DNA from: Palleronia aestuarii
GTDB taxonomy: Bacteria; Pseudomonadota; Alphaproteobacteria; Rhodobacterales; Rhodobacteraceae
Assembly: GCF_003253995.1 (NCBI RefSeq)
Contig: NZ_QKZL01000008.1
Span: 86,642 to 150,641 of the forward strand
Reading direction: 5' to 3'
Length of the DNA: 64,000 bases
A program made the position numbers and the translations under genes. A model generated the notes under the pieces. The model was not told the DNA's origin. It was given only the letters and a program-made list of their open reading frames with translations, and did not search any database. Below are positions 25,679 through 34,891 of the stretch, piece after piece (within the stretch, counting starts at the first letter, position 1; each line of letters starts with the position of its first letter).

Positions 25679-27598
25679 ATGGAATCCTTCCTGTTCCAGG
25701 CCACGGTCTATCTCGCCGCGGCGGTGATCGCGGTTCCGCTGGCCGCTCGGCTCGGCCTCGGCTCCGTGCTCGGCTATCTCGCCGCCGGCATCCTGATCGG
25801 CCCGGTCTTCGGCCTCGTCGGCTCGGAGACGGAGGATCTGAAGCATTTCGCGGAATTCGGCGTCGTGATGATGCTGTTCCTCATCGGCCTCGAGCTCGAG
25901 CCGAAGGCGCTCTGGGACATGCGCCATCGTCTGATCGGGCTGGGCGGGAGCCAGGTCGTGCTCACCATGGCGCTCGTCGCGGGCGCGGCGCTCGTTCTGG
26001 GACAGGATCTGAATTCGGCCATCGCGATCAGCATGATCTTCGCGCTGAGCTCCACCGCCATCGTGCTCCAGACTCTCAACGAGAAGCGGCTGATGCGGAC
26101 GGCGGGCGGGCGATCCTCCTTCTCCGTCCTGCTCACGCAGGATATCGCGGTCATTCCGATGCTGGCGCTTCTGCCGCTTCTCGCGGTGGGCGGTCATTCC
26201 GCCGCGACCGGAGGGCACGGCGCGGAGGATATTCCCGACACGACCGCCGGCAACCATGCGGAGGCCGCCGTCTCGCTTCTCGATTCGATGCCGGGCTGGG
26301 CGCTGACCCTCATCACGATCGGGGCGATCGGGGCGATCATCGTGGCGGGGATCTTCGGCACGCGCCCGGTCTTTCGCTACATCCACCGCGCGCGGCTCCG
26401 CGAACTCTACACCGCCCTGGCGCTCCTGATCGTGATCTCCATCGCCTTCGTCATGAGCATCGTCGGCCTCTCCCCCGCGCTCGGCACCTTCCTCGCGGGC
26501 GTCGTCCTCGCCAACTCGGAATTCCGCCACGAGCTCGAATCGGACATCGAGCCCTTCAAGGGGCTGCTCCTCGGGCTCTTCTTCATCACCGTCGGCGCGG
26601 GCATCTCCTTCACGACGCTCTGGAGCGCACCGGTCTCGATCCTCGCCCTCACGCTCGGGATGATGCTCGTGAAGGGCATCGTGCTCTACTGCCTCGCCAT
26701 CCTCTTCAAACTCGACACGCGCGATCGCTGGCTCTTCACGCTCGGCCTCGCGCAGGCTGGCGAATTCGGCTTCGTGCTCGTCTCCTTCTCGCTGCAGACC
26801 AACGTGCTGGGGCAGGAGCTCGCGGAACTGCTGCTGCTCGTCGTCGCACTCTCGATGCTGATCACGCCGCTCTTCTTCATCGTCTTCGAGCAGATCTCGA
26901 AGCGCGTCACCGAGCCCGAAAAGGAGCAGCCGCCTGCCGACGAGATCGACGAGCAGGCGCCCGTCATCATCGCCGGGATCGGCCGCTTCGGCCAGGTCGT
27001 GAACCGGATGCTACAGCTCGCGGGCTTCGACACGACCGTGCTCGACCACGACCTCGACACGATCCAGCTCATGCGGAAGTTCGGCTTCAAGGGCTTCTTC
27101 GGCGACCCGACCCGTCCGGAACTGCTCCATGCCGCGGGGCTCGATACCGCCAAGGTTCTCGTCGTCGCGATGGATCAGCCGAAGAACGTCACGGCGCTCG
27201 TGGAATATGCCCGCAAGACCCGCCCGGACCTGCACATCATCGCCCGCGCCTACGACCGCAACCACGTCTATGCCCTCTACCGCGCCGGGGCCGACGACAT
27301 CGTGCGGGAGGTCTTCGACAGCTCGCTCCGGGCCGGTCGCTACGTGCTCGAGAATATCGGGCTCAGCGAGTTCGAGGCGGCGGAGCTCGAGAAGGCGTTC
27401 TTCCGGGTCGACCGCTCCGCCCTGCGCGAACTCGCGGAACTCTGGCAGCCCGGCGTTCCGATCTCGCGCAACGCGGCCTACATGGAACGGGCGAAGGCGC
27501 TCGACAACGACCTCGAAAGCGCGCTCTCCGCGAAATACGACGAAATGCGTCGCGGCGGGAATGACGATGACGACGACGAGACGGAGAGTGCGGCCTGA
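25679..27598 (+). CDS. Kef-type (CPA2) potassium/proton antiporter with TrkA-N domain
   Basis: A 639-residue inner-membrane K+ efflux/H+ antiporter. About 12 hydrophobic helices run to residue 410, with signature blocks LGYLAAGILIGP, FGVVMMLFLIGLELEPK, SSTAIVLQTL and LLTQDIAVIPML. A cytosolic Rossmann domain follows (VIIAGIGRFGQVVNRMLQLAGFDTTVLDHD), the glutathione/NAD-responsive regulatory region of KefB/KefC, and an acidic tail closes the protein. An insert (residues about 176-200, rich in His and Gly) between helices is uncommon. No kefG/F-like ancillary gene is adjacent. Second TrkA-N antiporter of the window, from a different family than the one at 465-2291. Confidence 0.9.
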   Translation: MESFLFQATVYLAAAVIAVPLAARLGLGSVLGYLAAGILIGPVFGLVGSETEDLKHFAEFGVVMMLFLIGLELEPKALWDMRHRLIGLGGSQVVLTMALVAGAALVLGQDLNSAIAISMIFALSSTAIVLQTLNEKRLMRTAGGRSSFSVLLTQDIAVIPMLALLPLLAVGGHSAATGGHGAEDIPDTTAGNHAEAAVSLLDSMPGWALTLITIGAIGAIIVAGIFGTRPVFRYIHRARLRELYTALALLIVISIAFVMSIVGLSPALGTFLAGVVLANSEFRHELESDIEPFKGLLLGLFFITVGAGISFTTLWSAPVSILALTLGMMLVKGIVLYCLAILFKLDTRDRWLFTLGLAQAGEFGFVLVSFSLQTNVLGQELAELLLLVVALSMLITPLFFIVFEQISKRVTEPEKEQPPADEIDEQAPVIIAGIGRFGQVVNRMLQLAGFDTTVLDHDLDTIQLMRKFGFKGFFGDPTRPELLHAAGLDTAKVLVVAMDQPKNVTALVEYARKTRPDLHIIARAYDRNHVYALYRAGADDIVREVFDSSLRAGRYVLENIGLSEFEAAELEKAFFRVDRSALRELAELWQPGVPISRNAAYMERAKALDNDLESALSAKYDEMRRGGNDDDDDETESAA

Positions 27599-27610
27599 CG
27601 AGAGAGCCCG

Positions 27611-28630
27611 TCAGCCGTCCGTTACCCCGGCCTCCGCGAAGGTGGCCATGCCCGAATGGCAGGCGAGCGCGCCTTGCAGGACACCGACCGCGAGCGCCGC
27701 GCCCGACCCCTCGCCGAGCCTCAGCCCGAGCGAAAGGAGGGGCGGCTTGCCGATCGCGGCGAGCAGCCTGCCATGCCCCCCTTCCGCGGAAAGATGGCCC
27801 GCGACGCAGTGATCGAGCGCGCCGGGACGCGCCTTTTCCCAGACCGAGGCCGCGGCGGTGCAGATGAACCCGTCGAGGATCACGGGGATCCGCGCGTGCC
27901 GCGCGCGCAGGATCGCGCCCGCCATCGCCGCGAGCTCCCGTCCCCCGACCGCGCGGAGGGCGCCCATGGGATCGCCCAGGAGCGTCGCGTTCCGCTCCAG
28001 CCCGCGGCTCACGATCCCGGCCTTGGCCGAGAGCGCGGTATCGTCGAGCCCGGTGCCGCGCCCGGTCCAGTCCGCCGCCGCACCCCCCCAGAGCGCGCAG
28101 GCGAGCGCCGCGGCGGACGTGGTGTTGCCGATCCCCATCTCGCCCACGACGAGAAGATCGGCATCGTCCGCCACAGCCGCCCAGCCCGTAGAGAGCGCGG
28201 CAAGACATTCCTGCTCGCTCATCGCCGGGCCTTGGGTGAAATCCGCCGTGGGCCGGTCGAGGTCGAGCGGATGCACGTCGAGCGACGCGCCGAAGGTCCG
28301 GGCGAGCTGGTTGATCGCGGCGCCCCCGGCCGCGAAATTCGCAACCATCTGCGCCGTCACCTCGGCCGGGAAGGCCGACACGCCCTGCCCGACAATACCG
28401 TGATTGCCCGCGAAGACGACGATCTGCGGACGCGCGAGACCCGGCCGCGGATCGCCGCGCCACGCGGCGTACCAGATCGCGAGCTCCTCCAGTCGGCCGA
28501 GTGCGCCGGGCGGTTTCGTCAGGACCGCATCGCGCGCCCGTGCCGCAGCCTCTGCCTGCCCGTCGGGTTCCTGCAGATCCGCCAAGGCGTCTGCGACATC
28601 CTCCACCGAACCGAACCGCGCCTCAGACAT
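27611..28630 (-). CDS. cobT: Nicotinate-nucleotide--dimethylbenzimidazole phosphoribosyltransferase
   Basis: Makes alpha-ribazole phosphate for the lower ligand of cobalamin. The 339-residue protein has the family core: [62 protein letters not shown] and the catalytic Glu region [13 protein letters not shown]. The start at 28630 is chosen because GGGGGA lies 6 nt upstream; an ATG 6 nt earlier overlaps that site. It is divergent from cobS with about 60 bp between, too short to hold a cobalamin riboswitch. Confidence 0.95.
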   Translation of the reverse strand: MSEARFGSVEDVADALADLQEPDGQAEAAARARDAVLTKPPGALGRLEELAIWYAAWRGDPRPGLARPQIVVFAGNHGIVGQGVSAFPAEVTAQMVANFAAGGAAINQLARTFGASLDVHPLDLDRPTADFTQGPAMSEQECLAALSTGWAAVADDADLLVVGEMGIGNTTSAAALACALWGGAAADWTGRGTGLDDTALSAKAGIVSRGLERNATLLGDPMGALRAVGGRELAAMAGAILRARHARIPVILDGFICTAAASVWEKARPGALDHCVAGHLSAEGGHGRLLAAIGKPPLLSLGLRLGEGSGAALAVGVLQGALACHSGMATFAEAGVTDG

Positions 28631-28691
28631 CGCCATCCCCCGTCATCTCGACCCTTCATGACGGCTTGCGGCGTCGGGCGAAACCCCGAGA

Positions 28692-29441
28692 ATGGGGCCC
28701 ATGCCCCGCCTTGCCGCCGACATCCCCGCCGCCCTCTCGCTCCTGACGCGCCTGCCCATGCGGCACGCCGATTTCGGCCGCGGGGCCGCCGCCGCCTGGG
28801 CCTGGCCCGTCGCCGGGCTGGTCCTGGGCGGCCTCGGCGCCGTCGCGATCGCCATCGCGGCCGCATCCGGTCTTCCCGCGGCCGCGTCGGCGGGGATCGG
28901 CCTCGCCGTCGTCACGTTCCTGAGCGGTGCGATGCACGAGGATGGCCTTGCCGATACCGCGGACGGGCTCTGGGGAGGGTGGACGCGGGAACGGCGGCTG
29001 GAGATCATGCGCGACAGCCGCATTGGCAGCTACGGCGTGCTCGCCCTCGTCTTCGTCACGGGATTGCGCTGGGTCGCGCTCACGGCCCTCGTCACCGCCG
29101 GGGTCGGCGGTCCGGCGCTGATCGCGGCCGCCACGCTTTCGCGCGCGACGATGGCGCCCATTGCCCGACTGCCGCAGGCCCGCACGGACGGGCTCTCGGC
29201 CGGAACGGGGCGCCCGACGCCTAGTGCCTGCCTCGCGGGCCTCGTCCTGGCGCTCTGCACGGCGATCCTGCTCTTCGGACCGCCTGGCCTCGTACCCGCC
29301 CTCGCCGCCGTCACCGCAGCCATGGCTCTCGGCTTTCTCGCCCATGTGAAGATCGGCGGCCAGACAGGCGACATCCTCGGTGCGACGCAGCAGATGGCGG
29401 AGGTCGCGGCCTTCCTCGCCCTCGCTGCGATGCTCGGCTGA
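28692..29441 (+). CDS. cobS: Adenosylcobinamide-GDP ribazoletransferase
   Basis: The membrane enzyme that joins adenosylcobinamide-GDP to alpha-ribazole in the last steps of cobalamin assembly. The 249-residue protein has several hydrophobic helices and the conserved CobS blocks SLLTRLPM, GAMHEDGLADTADGLWGGWTRERRLEIMRDSRIGSYG and GGQTGDILGATQQMAEVAAFL. A second ATG at 28701 (MPRLAADIP) is equally plausible as the start because GGGG lies just before it. It is paired divergently with cobT, whose product supplies the ribazole substrate. Confidence 0.94.
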   Translation: MGPMPRLAADIPAALSLLTRLPMRHADFGRGAAAAWAWPVAGLVLGGLGAVAIAIAAASGLPAAASAGIGLAVVTFLSGAMHEDGLADTADGLWGGWTRERRLEIMRDSRIGSYGVLALVFVTGLRWVALTALVTAGVGGPALIAAATLSRATMAPIARLPQARTDGLSAGTGRPTPSACLAGLVLALCTAILLFGPPGLVPALAAVTAAMALGFLAHVKIGGQTGDILGATQQMAEVAAFLALAAMLG

Positions 29442-29453
29442 GACGGCAACGAG

Positions 29454-29481
29454 AAAAGGCCGCGCCCGGATGGACGCGGCC
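29454..29481 (-). terminator. Rho-independent terminator of carD
   Basis: On the minus strand a 7-bp GC stem (GGCCGCG / CGCGGCC, 29458-29464 with 29475-29481) with a 10-nt loop is followed by TTTT (29457-29454). It lies 26 nt beyond the carD stop and also separates it from the convergent cobS gene. Confidence 0.6.
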
Positions 29482-29507
29482 CTCATCACTACCGGCGGTC
29501 GGAGGTC

Positions 29508-30023
29508 TCAGGCGGCGGCCTGGCGCCCCATCAGTACGGAATCGATCTGCTTCTGCGCCGCGACCTCGTCGTCTCCCGACACGGCCGCGATCTCCCGAGT
29601 CAGACGCTCGAGCGCCGCCTCGTAGAGCTGGCGCTCCGAATAGCTCTGCTCGCGCTGATCGTCGGTCCGGTGCAGGTCACGCACGACTTCGGCGATGGCG
29701 ATGAGATCGCCCGAGTTGATCTTCTGCTCGTATTCCTGCGCCCGGCGCGACCACATCGCCTTCTTGACCTTGGCCTTGCCCTTCAGGGTCGTCATCGCCT
29801 TCGTCACGATGTCGGGCGAGCTCAGCGCACGCATCCCGACTTCGCTTGCCTTGTGGGTGGGCACGCGGAGGGTCATCTTGTCCTTCTCGAACGAGATGAC
29901 GAAAAGTTCGAGCTCGAGCCCCGCGATTTCCTGCTTCTCGATGTTGACGATCTGCCCGACCCCATGGGCGGGATAGACGACATAATCGTTCGCGCGGAAT
30001 TCGGGCTTCTTCGTCTTGCTCAT
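29508..30023 (-). CDS. carD: CarD-family transcription regulator
   Basis: Binds RNA polymerase beta subunit and stabilises open complexes at many promoters. The 171-residue protein has the N-terminal CarD/TRCF interaction domain (FRANDYVVYPAHGVGQIVNIEKQEIAGLELELFVISFEK) and a helical DNA-binding C-terminal half (MWSRRAQEYEQKINSGDLIAIAEVVRDLHR). AAGGAAG precedes the ATG. In alphaproteobacteria it sits next to fdxA and the SUV3-like helicase, as here; a 230-bp gap upstream suggests its own promoter. Confidence 0.95.
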   Translation of the reverse strand: MSKTKKPEFRANDYVVYPAHGVGQIVNIEKQEIAGLELELFVISFEKDKMTLRVPTHKASEVGMRALSSPDIVTKAMTTLKGKAKVKKAMWSRRAQEYEQKINSGDLIAIAEVVRDLHRTDDQREQSYSERQLYEAALERLTREIAAVSGDDEVAAQKQIDSVLMGRQAAA

Positions 30024-30164
30024 CAGGAACGCTTCCTTTGCGGTCTCACGGGTGGCCGGGCCGACCTGTCACGCGACCCTCCGCCTCGCATGCCTCGTAC
30101 CCGGGATGCCGACGAATAACGCAACCTCTACGGGTGCTCGCCTACATCTTGTTCAATCTGGGAA

Positions 30165-30193
30165 TATATAACACAAATTCGACGCCGAAGGAA
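30165..30193 (-). promoter_or_regulatory. Tentative promoter in the AT-rich carD leader
   Basis: On the minus strand TTCCTT (30193-30188) and TATATA (30170-30165) are 17 nt apart in the only AT-rich patch of the 233-bp gap between fdxA and carD. The -35 match is poor. Start of transcription would give a leader of about 130 nt before carD. Confidence 0.3.
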
Positions 30194-30256
30194 GCAGGCG
30201 CCGAAAATAATGCTGCACCGCCGCGCGGGCGAAATGAACGATCCGGGCCGGCTGCC

Positions 30257-30592
30257 TCAGCCGCCTTCGCCGGCCGCTTCGGAGAAGAGCTCCATCTTGC
30301 CCTCCTTGCCGTCCATCTCTTCCGCATTTGGAAGAGGGTCCTTCTTTGTCACGATGACCGGCCAGAGCTCCGAATACTTCCGGTTGAACTCCACCCATTT
30401 CTCCGCCTCCGGCTCCGTGTCCGGAAGGATCGCCTCCGCCGGGCATTCCGGTTCGCAGACGCCGCAATCGATGCATTCGTCGGGATGGATCACGAGCATG
30501 TTCTCGCCCTCGTAGAAACAATCCACGGGGCAAACCTCGACGCAATCGGTGTATTTGCAGGCGATGCAATTGTCGTTGACGATGTAGGTCAT
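30257..30592 (-). CDS. fdxA: Seven-iron ferredoxin (3Fe-4S/4Fe-4S)
   Basis: A small cytoplasmic electron carrier of 111 residues. The N-terminal half has the 7Fe pattern [19 protein letters not shown] (Cys9, 17 and 21 with extra Cys) and the second cluster motif [16 protein letters not shown]. The C-terminal acidic tail [21 protein letters not shown] is typical of alphaproteobacterial FdxA. It lies downstream of the S4 protein gene on the same strand, in the conserved helicase-S4-fdxA-carD order. The electron partner is unknown. Confidence 0.95.
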   Translation of the reverse strand: MTYIVNDNCIACKYTDCVEVCPVDCFYEGENMLVIHPDECIDCGVCEPECPAEAILPDTEPEAEKWVEFNRKYSELWPVIVTKKDPLPNAEEMDGKEGKMELFSEAAGEGG

Positions 30593-30677
30593 GGGAAGCG
30601 TCCGGTCTGTTACGCCGCTGACCTAGACCAGCCGCGTGCATCATTCAAGCGACCGCGACACGCGGTCCCGGCCCCCC

Positions 30678-31061
30678 TTACTCGACGTCCGGTCCGCGTG
30701 GGGGAAGCGCGCGGCGGTCCTTCTTCGTCGGCCGTCCGCCACCGTCGAAACGCGGCGCGGGCGGCGCCGCGGGCGGGGGCGGCGGAGACCTGTCGGCGTA
30801 GAGCGCCTGCGCCTCCGGTGCGGGGCCGCGACGGGTGCCGGTCTCGACGATCTCGACGATGCGGATCGCCCGGCCCTGGGCAAAGGTGAGGACGTCGCCC
30901 GCCCGGACGGAGGCCGAGATCTTGGTCGTCCGGGTCCCGTTGACGCGGACACCCCCCGCCTCGATCACCTTGGCCGCGAGCGAGCGCGTCTTGAAGAAGC
31001 GCGCGAAGAACAACCACTTGTCGAGGCGGATCCGATCCGCGGGCACCGCCTCTGCGGTCAA
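30678..31061 (-). CDS. S4-domain RNA-binding protein (HslR-like)
   Basis: A 127-residue protein with an N-terminal S4 fold (RIRLDKWLFFARFFKTRSLAAKVIEAGGVRVNG) followed by a basic, Pro-rich tail. HslR relatives bind free 50S subunits carrying nascent chains and help ribosome recycling after heat shock. The apparent start is TTG at 31061, which shares TTGA with the helicase stop codon, so translation is probably coupled; a GTG a few codons in is the alternative. The tail beyond residue 90 is low complexity. Confidence 0.88.
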   Translation of the reverse strand: MTAEAVPADRIRLDKWLFFARFFKTRSLAAKVIEAGGVRVNGTRTTKISASVRAGDVLTFAQGRAIRIVEIVETGTRRGPAPEAQALYADRSPPPPPAAPPAPRFDGGGRPTKKDRRALPPRGPDVE

Positions 31062-33958
31062 GACTTGTTCCGAAGTCCCATCAGCGCCGCGGCGAACGGA
31101 TTGTCGGGATCGATGGCCTTTTCACGCCGCTGCGGCTTGGCCTGTTGCTCGCGGCGCGGTGCGGCGGGTTTCGCTGCCTCCTTGCGCTTCGCCTGCTTGC
31201 CGCCCGGCCGCTGGCCCTGGCCGCGCGGACGCGACCGTTGGTTCTCCCGGCGATTCCCGCGCCAGGTGAAGGTATAGAAGACCTCCATCTCGGGCGCGGC
31301 CTCGGGACCCGCCGTCATCGAGGGCACGTCGCCGGGAACGGGATCGGTGTCGGGCGCTTCCGTGGGGGGCGCGGGCGGTCCCTCGTCGGGGGCCTCGCCC
31401 GGCCGCTCATCGGGCGTCGAGGGCGGCGTTTCCGTGGGTACGTCGGCCGGCACGTCGGCGGGGCCCGGCCCCGGTACCTCCTCGGGGCCGCCCGGCATCG
31501 GCGGCTCGGGCATGTCGGGCCCGGGCGCGGGTCCGCCCGGCGTGCCGGGGGTCGCGGGATCGGGCACGTCCGCGGCGCGCACCTTCGGCCGCTCGCCCTT
31601 CTCCGCGCGGTAGCCCAGCCCCGTCATCAGCCCCGCGAAAAGCTCGAGCGACAATCCCGTGATCGAAAGCATGTCGGGCTTCGCCTCGAATCCCCCGCGC
31701 GTATCCTGGCCTCTCACCATGTCCGCCAACCTCTCCAACATGTCGATCCGGATCGCCCGGTCACCGGCCGGACGATAGCCCGACATGAGGTAAGTGCCCT
31801 CGGGCAGGCCCCGTTCCACGGGGATCGTCACGAGACCGGGAGGCGGGCTCTCGGGAAAGGTGTCGAACCCCTTCTCGAGCGACCAGAGAACGAGGCGCAG
31901 CCGCGTCGGCGCGGGCTTCAGAAGCAAGGGCAGGAAGATCGTGAACTGCCCGAACCGCACGCCGTGCTTTCGCAGCGCACCGCGCGCCTCCTGGTCGAGC
32001 TCCTTGACCTCGCCGGCCACGCGGTCGCGCTCGATCAGGCCCATCGCCTCGACGAGACGGAAAGCGAAGCCGCGCGCGAGGCCGCTCAGCGATTCGTCCC
32101 CGCGGAGCGCCAGAATCGGCTCGAACGCCGCCGCGATCTTGCGGTCGATGAAGTGCTGCAGCCTCCGGCGCACCTTCTCGGCCACGTCGGGGCCCGCTTC
32201 CTCGTCGACGAAGGCCACCACGCCGGGCTTCAGCGGATCGTCGCCCTTCGTGAGCCGACCCACCGCCTGCGCGCCCCACATGAGGCCGCCCTGCTCGGTG
32301 AAATCCATCTCCGTGTCCGGCGCGTTGTAGAAGCGGTCGGCCCGCAGATGGAATTGCGGCGCGAGCGCGGCGGTCGCCGCCTGTCGCAGGGTCTTGGCCT
32401 CGTCGGGACTGGAGGATTGATCCTGACGGAAACGGAATCCCTCGATCCGCCCGACGAATTGCCCCTCGACGCTGACATCGCCCTTGTCGTTCACCTCGGC
32501 CAAAAGGCTCTCCTTCTGCTTCAGCCTGCGCATCAGGACGCTGGTGCGCCGATCCACGAATCTCTGGGTCAGCGCTCCGTGAAGCGCGTCCGACAACCGG
32601 TCTTCTACAGCCCGGGTCGCCCCGCGCCAATGCTTTTCGTCGTCGACCCAGCCCTTGCGCTGCGCCACGTAGGTCCATGTGCGAATATAGGCCAACCGCT
32701 TCGACAGCGCGTCGATATCGCCGTCGGTCCGGTCGATGCGCTTGACCTGGCGGGCCAGCCAATCGTCAGGGACGCGTCCCCACTCCTTCAGGAAGCCGAA
32801 GATCCGCTCGAGCATGTTCGCGTGCTCGCCCGCGCTGATGCCCCGGAAATCGGGGATTCGGCACACATCCCAGAGGAGCTTCACCGCGGGTGCCGAGGTG
32901 CAGGCATGGCGGATTTCCGGGATCGCCGCGAGCGTCTTCAGCGCCGCGAGATCGTCGGCCTCCCGCGCGCGCATCAGCCGCTCGTGATCGGAGCGCGCCT
33001 CGAGCGAGGCCACGAGCGCGTCGGGCGTGCCGAATTGAAGCGCGGCGTTGCGCCATTGCAGCGTTTTGAGGGGCGTGAAGCGATGCGACGTGATCGCCTC
33101 GACCACGCCGTCGTCGAGCGGCGGCGCCTCCCCCGTCACCCCGAACGTCCCGTCGGACATGTAGCGCCCGGCCCGGCCCGCGATCTGCGCAAGCTCGTTC
33201 GGGGCGAGGTGCCGCATCCGCCGCCCGTCGAACTTCGTGAGCGACGAGAACGCCACGTGGTCGATATCGAGGTTGAGCCCCATCCCGATCGCGTCGGTGG
33301 CGACGAGGTAATCGACGTCGCCGTTCTGATACATCTCCACCTGCGCGTTGCGCGTGCGGGGCGAGAGCGCCCCCATGACCACGGCCGCGCCGCCCTTCTG
33401 GCGGCGGATGAGTTCCGCGATGGCATAGACGTTGTCGACGGAGAAGCCGACGATGGCCGATCGGGGCCGCATCCGCGAGATCTTCCGGCTGCCCGCATAG
33501 ATCAGCGTCGAGAATCGCTCCCGGCGCAGGAAATGCGCCCCCGGCACCAGCGCCGCGATCGCGCCCCGCATCGTTTCCGCCCCGAGAAGCAGCGTCTCGT
33601 GCGTGCCCCGCGCGCGCAGCAGCCGGTCGGTGAAGACGTGTCCGCGTTCGGGATCGGCGCAAAGCTGGATCTCGTCCACGGCAAGGAAGTCGGTGCCCAT
33701 TCCCTCCGGCATCGCCTCCACGGTGCAGACCCAGTACTGCGTCCGCTCCGGCACGATCCGTTCCTCGCCGGTGACGAGTGCCACGACCGAGGGGCCCCTG
33801 ATCGCCACGATCCGGTCATAGACCTCGCGCGCGAGAAGGCGCAGCGGCAGGCCGATCACCCCCGTCCGGTATCCCAGCATCCGCTCGATCGCGTAATGCG
33901 TCTTGCCGGTATTGGTGGGCCCGAGAACCGCGGTGATCCGGCCGGTATCGCTGGACAA
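31058..33958 (-). CDS. SUV3-like DExH RNA helicase
   Basis: An ATP-dependent RNA helicase of 966 residues related to the mitochondrial degradosome helicase SUV3. Motif I is GPTNTGKTHYAIERM (residues 13-27), motif II is LAVDEIQLCADPERGHVFTDRLL, and motif VI is QIAGRAGRYMSDGTFG; the C-terminal SUV3 domain follows. Beyond residue about 800 there is a low-complexity Pro/Gly/Glu stretch and then a strongly basic Arg/Lys/Gln tail, likely an added RNA-binding extension. First gene of a leftward block with the S4 protein, fdxA and carD. Confidence 0.9.
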   Translation of the reverse strand: MSSDTGRITAVLGPTNTGKTHYAIERMLGYRTGVIGLPLRLLAREVYDRIVAIRGPSVVALVTGEERIVPERTQYWVCTVEAMPEGMGTDFLAVDEIQLCADPERGHVFTDRLLRARGTHETLLLGAETMRGAIAALVPGAHFLRRERFSTLIYAGSRKISRMRPRSAIVGFSVDNVYAIAELIRRQKGGAAVVMGALSPRTRNAQVEMYQNGDVDYLVATDAIGMGLNLDIDHVAFSSLTKFDGRRMRHLAPNELAQIAGRAGRYMSDGTFGVTGEAPPLDDGVVEAITSHRFTPLKTLQWRNAALQFGTPDALVASLEARSDHERLMRAREADDLAALKTLAAIPEIRHACTSAPAVKLLWDVCRIPDFRGISAGEHANMLERIFGFLKEWGRVPDDWLARQVKRIDRTDGDIDALSKRLAYIRTWTYVAQRKGWVDDEKHWRGATRAVEDRLSDALHGALTQRFVDRRTSVLMRRLKQKESLLAEVNDKGDVSVEGQFVGRIEGFRFRQDQSSSPDEAKTLRQAATAALAPQFHLRADRFYNAPDTEMDFTEQGGLMWGAQAVGRLTKGDDPLKPGVVAFVDEEAGPDVAEKVRRRLQHFIDRKIAAAFEPILALRGDESLSGLARGFAFRLVEAMGLIERDRVAGEVKELDQEARGALRKHGVRFGQFTIFLPLLLKPAPTRLRLVLWSLEKGFDTFPESPPPGLVTIPVERGLPEGTYLMSGYRPAGDRAIRIDMLERLADMVRGQDTRGGFEAKPDMLSITGLSLELFAGLMTGLGYRAEKGERPKVRAADVPDPATPGTPGGPAPGPDMPEPPMPGGPEEVPGPGPADVPADVPTETPPSTPDERPGEAPDEGPPAPPTEAPDTDPVPGDVPSMTAGPEAAPEMEVFYTFTWRGNRRENQRSRPRGQGQRPGGKQAKRKEAAKPAAPRREQQAKPQRREKAIDPDNPFAAALMGLRNKS

Positions 33959-34014
33959 TGATCCGTCCTGAAAGTTCGTGGCCCCTCCTAGATGGCGGGG
34001 CCGGACGCCGAGGG

Positions 34015-34029
34015 CAACCCCCGGGGTTG
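34015..34029. terminator. Short GC-rich inverted repeat after the outer-membrane protein gene
   Basis: CAACCC and GGGTTG flank a 3-nt loop directly after the stop codon of the leftward gene at 34032. There is no T-run, so it is only a possible terminator or mRNA 3' end. Confidence 0.3.
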
Positions 34030-34031
34030 TA

Positions 34032-34763
34032 TCAGAGCCCCGGGATCAGCTCGAGGAGGCCGCGCCGCTCGAAGGTCGCACCGCGCGCGGCGCCGAAGCG
34101 GTAGGAGGCCGTGACGCCGAAAAAGGCGTCGTTCGCCTCGAACCCGTCGTAATCGGTCTCGGACGTCCCGAGTTCGGCGGCGATGCGCACGGTGTCGGTC
34201 ACGTCGTAATCGGCCGTCAGGGCGATCTGGGAAACCGACAGATCGTCGCCCCCGATATGGTCGAAGCCCGCGCCGAGGCTGAATTGCGGCGTGACGGCAT
34301 AGGCCCCCTTGAGGCCGAAGACCGCGTCGCCATCCGCGTCGCCATCGACGAGCGCGAGGTAGAGTTCCGTGTCGATCGCACCGAGCGCGCTGCCCGCCTC
34401 GATCCCGAAAAGGTCGTTATCCGCCGAATCGAGTGATTCGGTGACGAGGAAGACGCCGATCGACGAGGTCGGATTGGCATGGAAGATCGCATGGAGGCCG
34501 AGCGACGTGCCGGTTTCTCCGATGAACTGGAAATCGTGGAAACCGAGATCGCCCTGCAGGCTGAACTCGCGGTTGATGCCGATCTCCGCGCTGCCCGCGA
34601 GGCTCCGCCTCGACAGGGTCTCGTCGTCGCCGAATGAGACCTCCTGTTCCTCGGCGTAGCGCGAATAGGTCAGCGAGACCTCGCCGCCGGTGACCTGCTG
34701 CGCGGCCGCCGAGACGGACGACAGGACGAGCGCGGCCACGGCCGCGGTATGGATGACGTTCAT
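34032..34763 (-). CDS. Putative outer-membrane beta-barrel (porin-like) protein
   Basis: A 243-residue exported protein with a signal peptide (MNVIHTAAVAALVLSSVSAAAQQ). The mature chain alternates polar and hydrophobic residues with many Gly and aromatic positions (VSLTYSRYAEEQEVSFGD, FSLQGDLGFHDFQFIGETGTSLGL, YDVTDTVRIAAELGTSET), consistent with a small beta barrel of about 10-12 strands, but the C-terminal residue is Leu and not the usual Phe. GAGGAG precedes the ATG. No named family recognised; a porin-like or structural outer-membrane role is inferred. Confidence 0.65.
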   Translation of the reverse strand: MNVIHTAAVAALVLSSVSAAAQQVTGGEVSLTYSRYAEEQEVSFGDDETLSRRSLAGSAEIGINREFSLQGDLGFHDFQFIGETGTSLGLHAIFHANPTSSIGVFLVTESLDSADNDLFGIEAGSALGAIDTELYLALVDGDADGDAVFGLKGAYAVTPQFSLGAGFDHIGGDDLSVSQIALTADYDVTDTVRIAAELGTSETDYDGFEANDAFFGVTASYRFGAARGATFERRGLLELIPGL

Positions 34764-34891
34764 GGCAACTGCTCCTCGGCGCCGGACCTCCCCTCTTCCG
34801 GGGGAGCAGGGCCGAGTCTAGGCGATACGCGGCCCCGCCGGAACGGAAATCGGCCGGCCTGCGCGGGGTGATGCCGAAACGCCGCGGCCCC

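Noticed and set aside
28637..28691. Cobalamin riboswitch between cobT and cobS
   Set aside because: Only about 60 bp lie between the divergent genes, less than a third of the size needed, and no B12 box was seen.
31145..33961. A 938-codon open frame on the plus strand
   Set aside because: It is antisense to the SUV3-like helicase, which has intact helicase motifs; the antisense product is Arg/His/Pro-rich with no recognisable domain.
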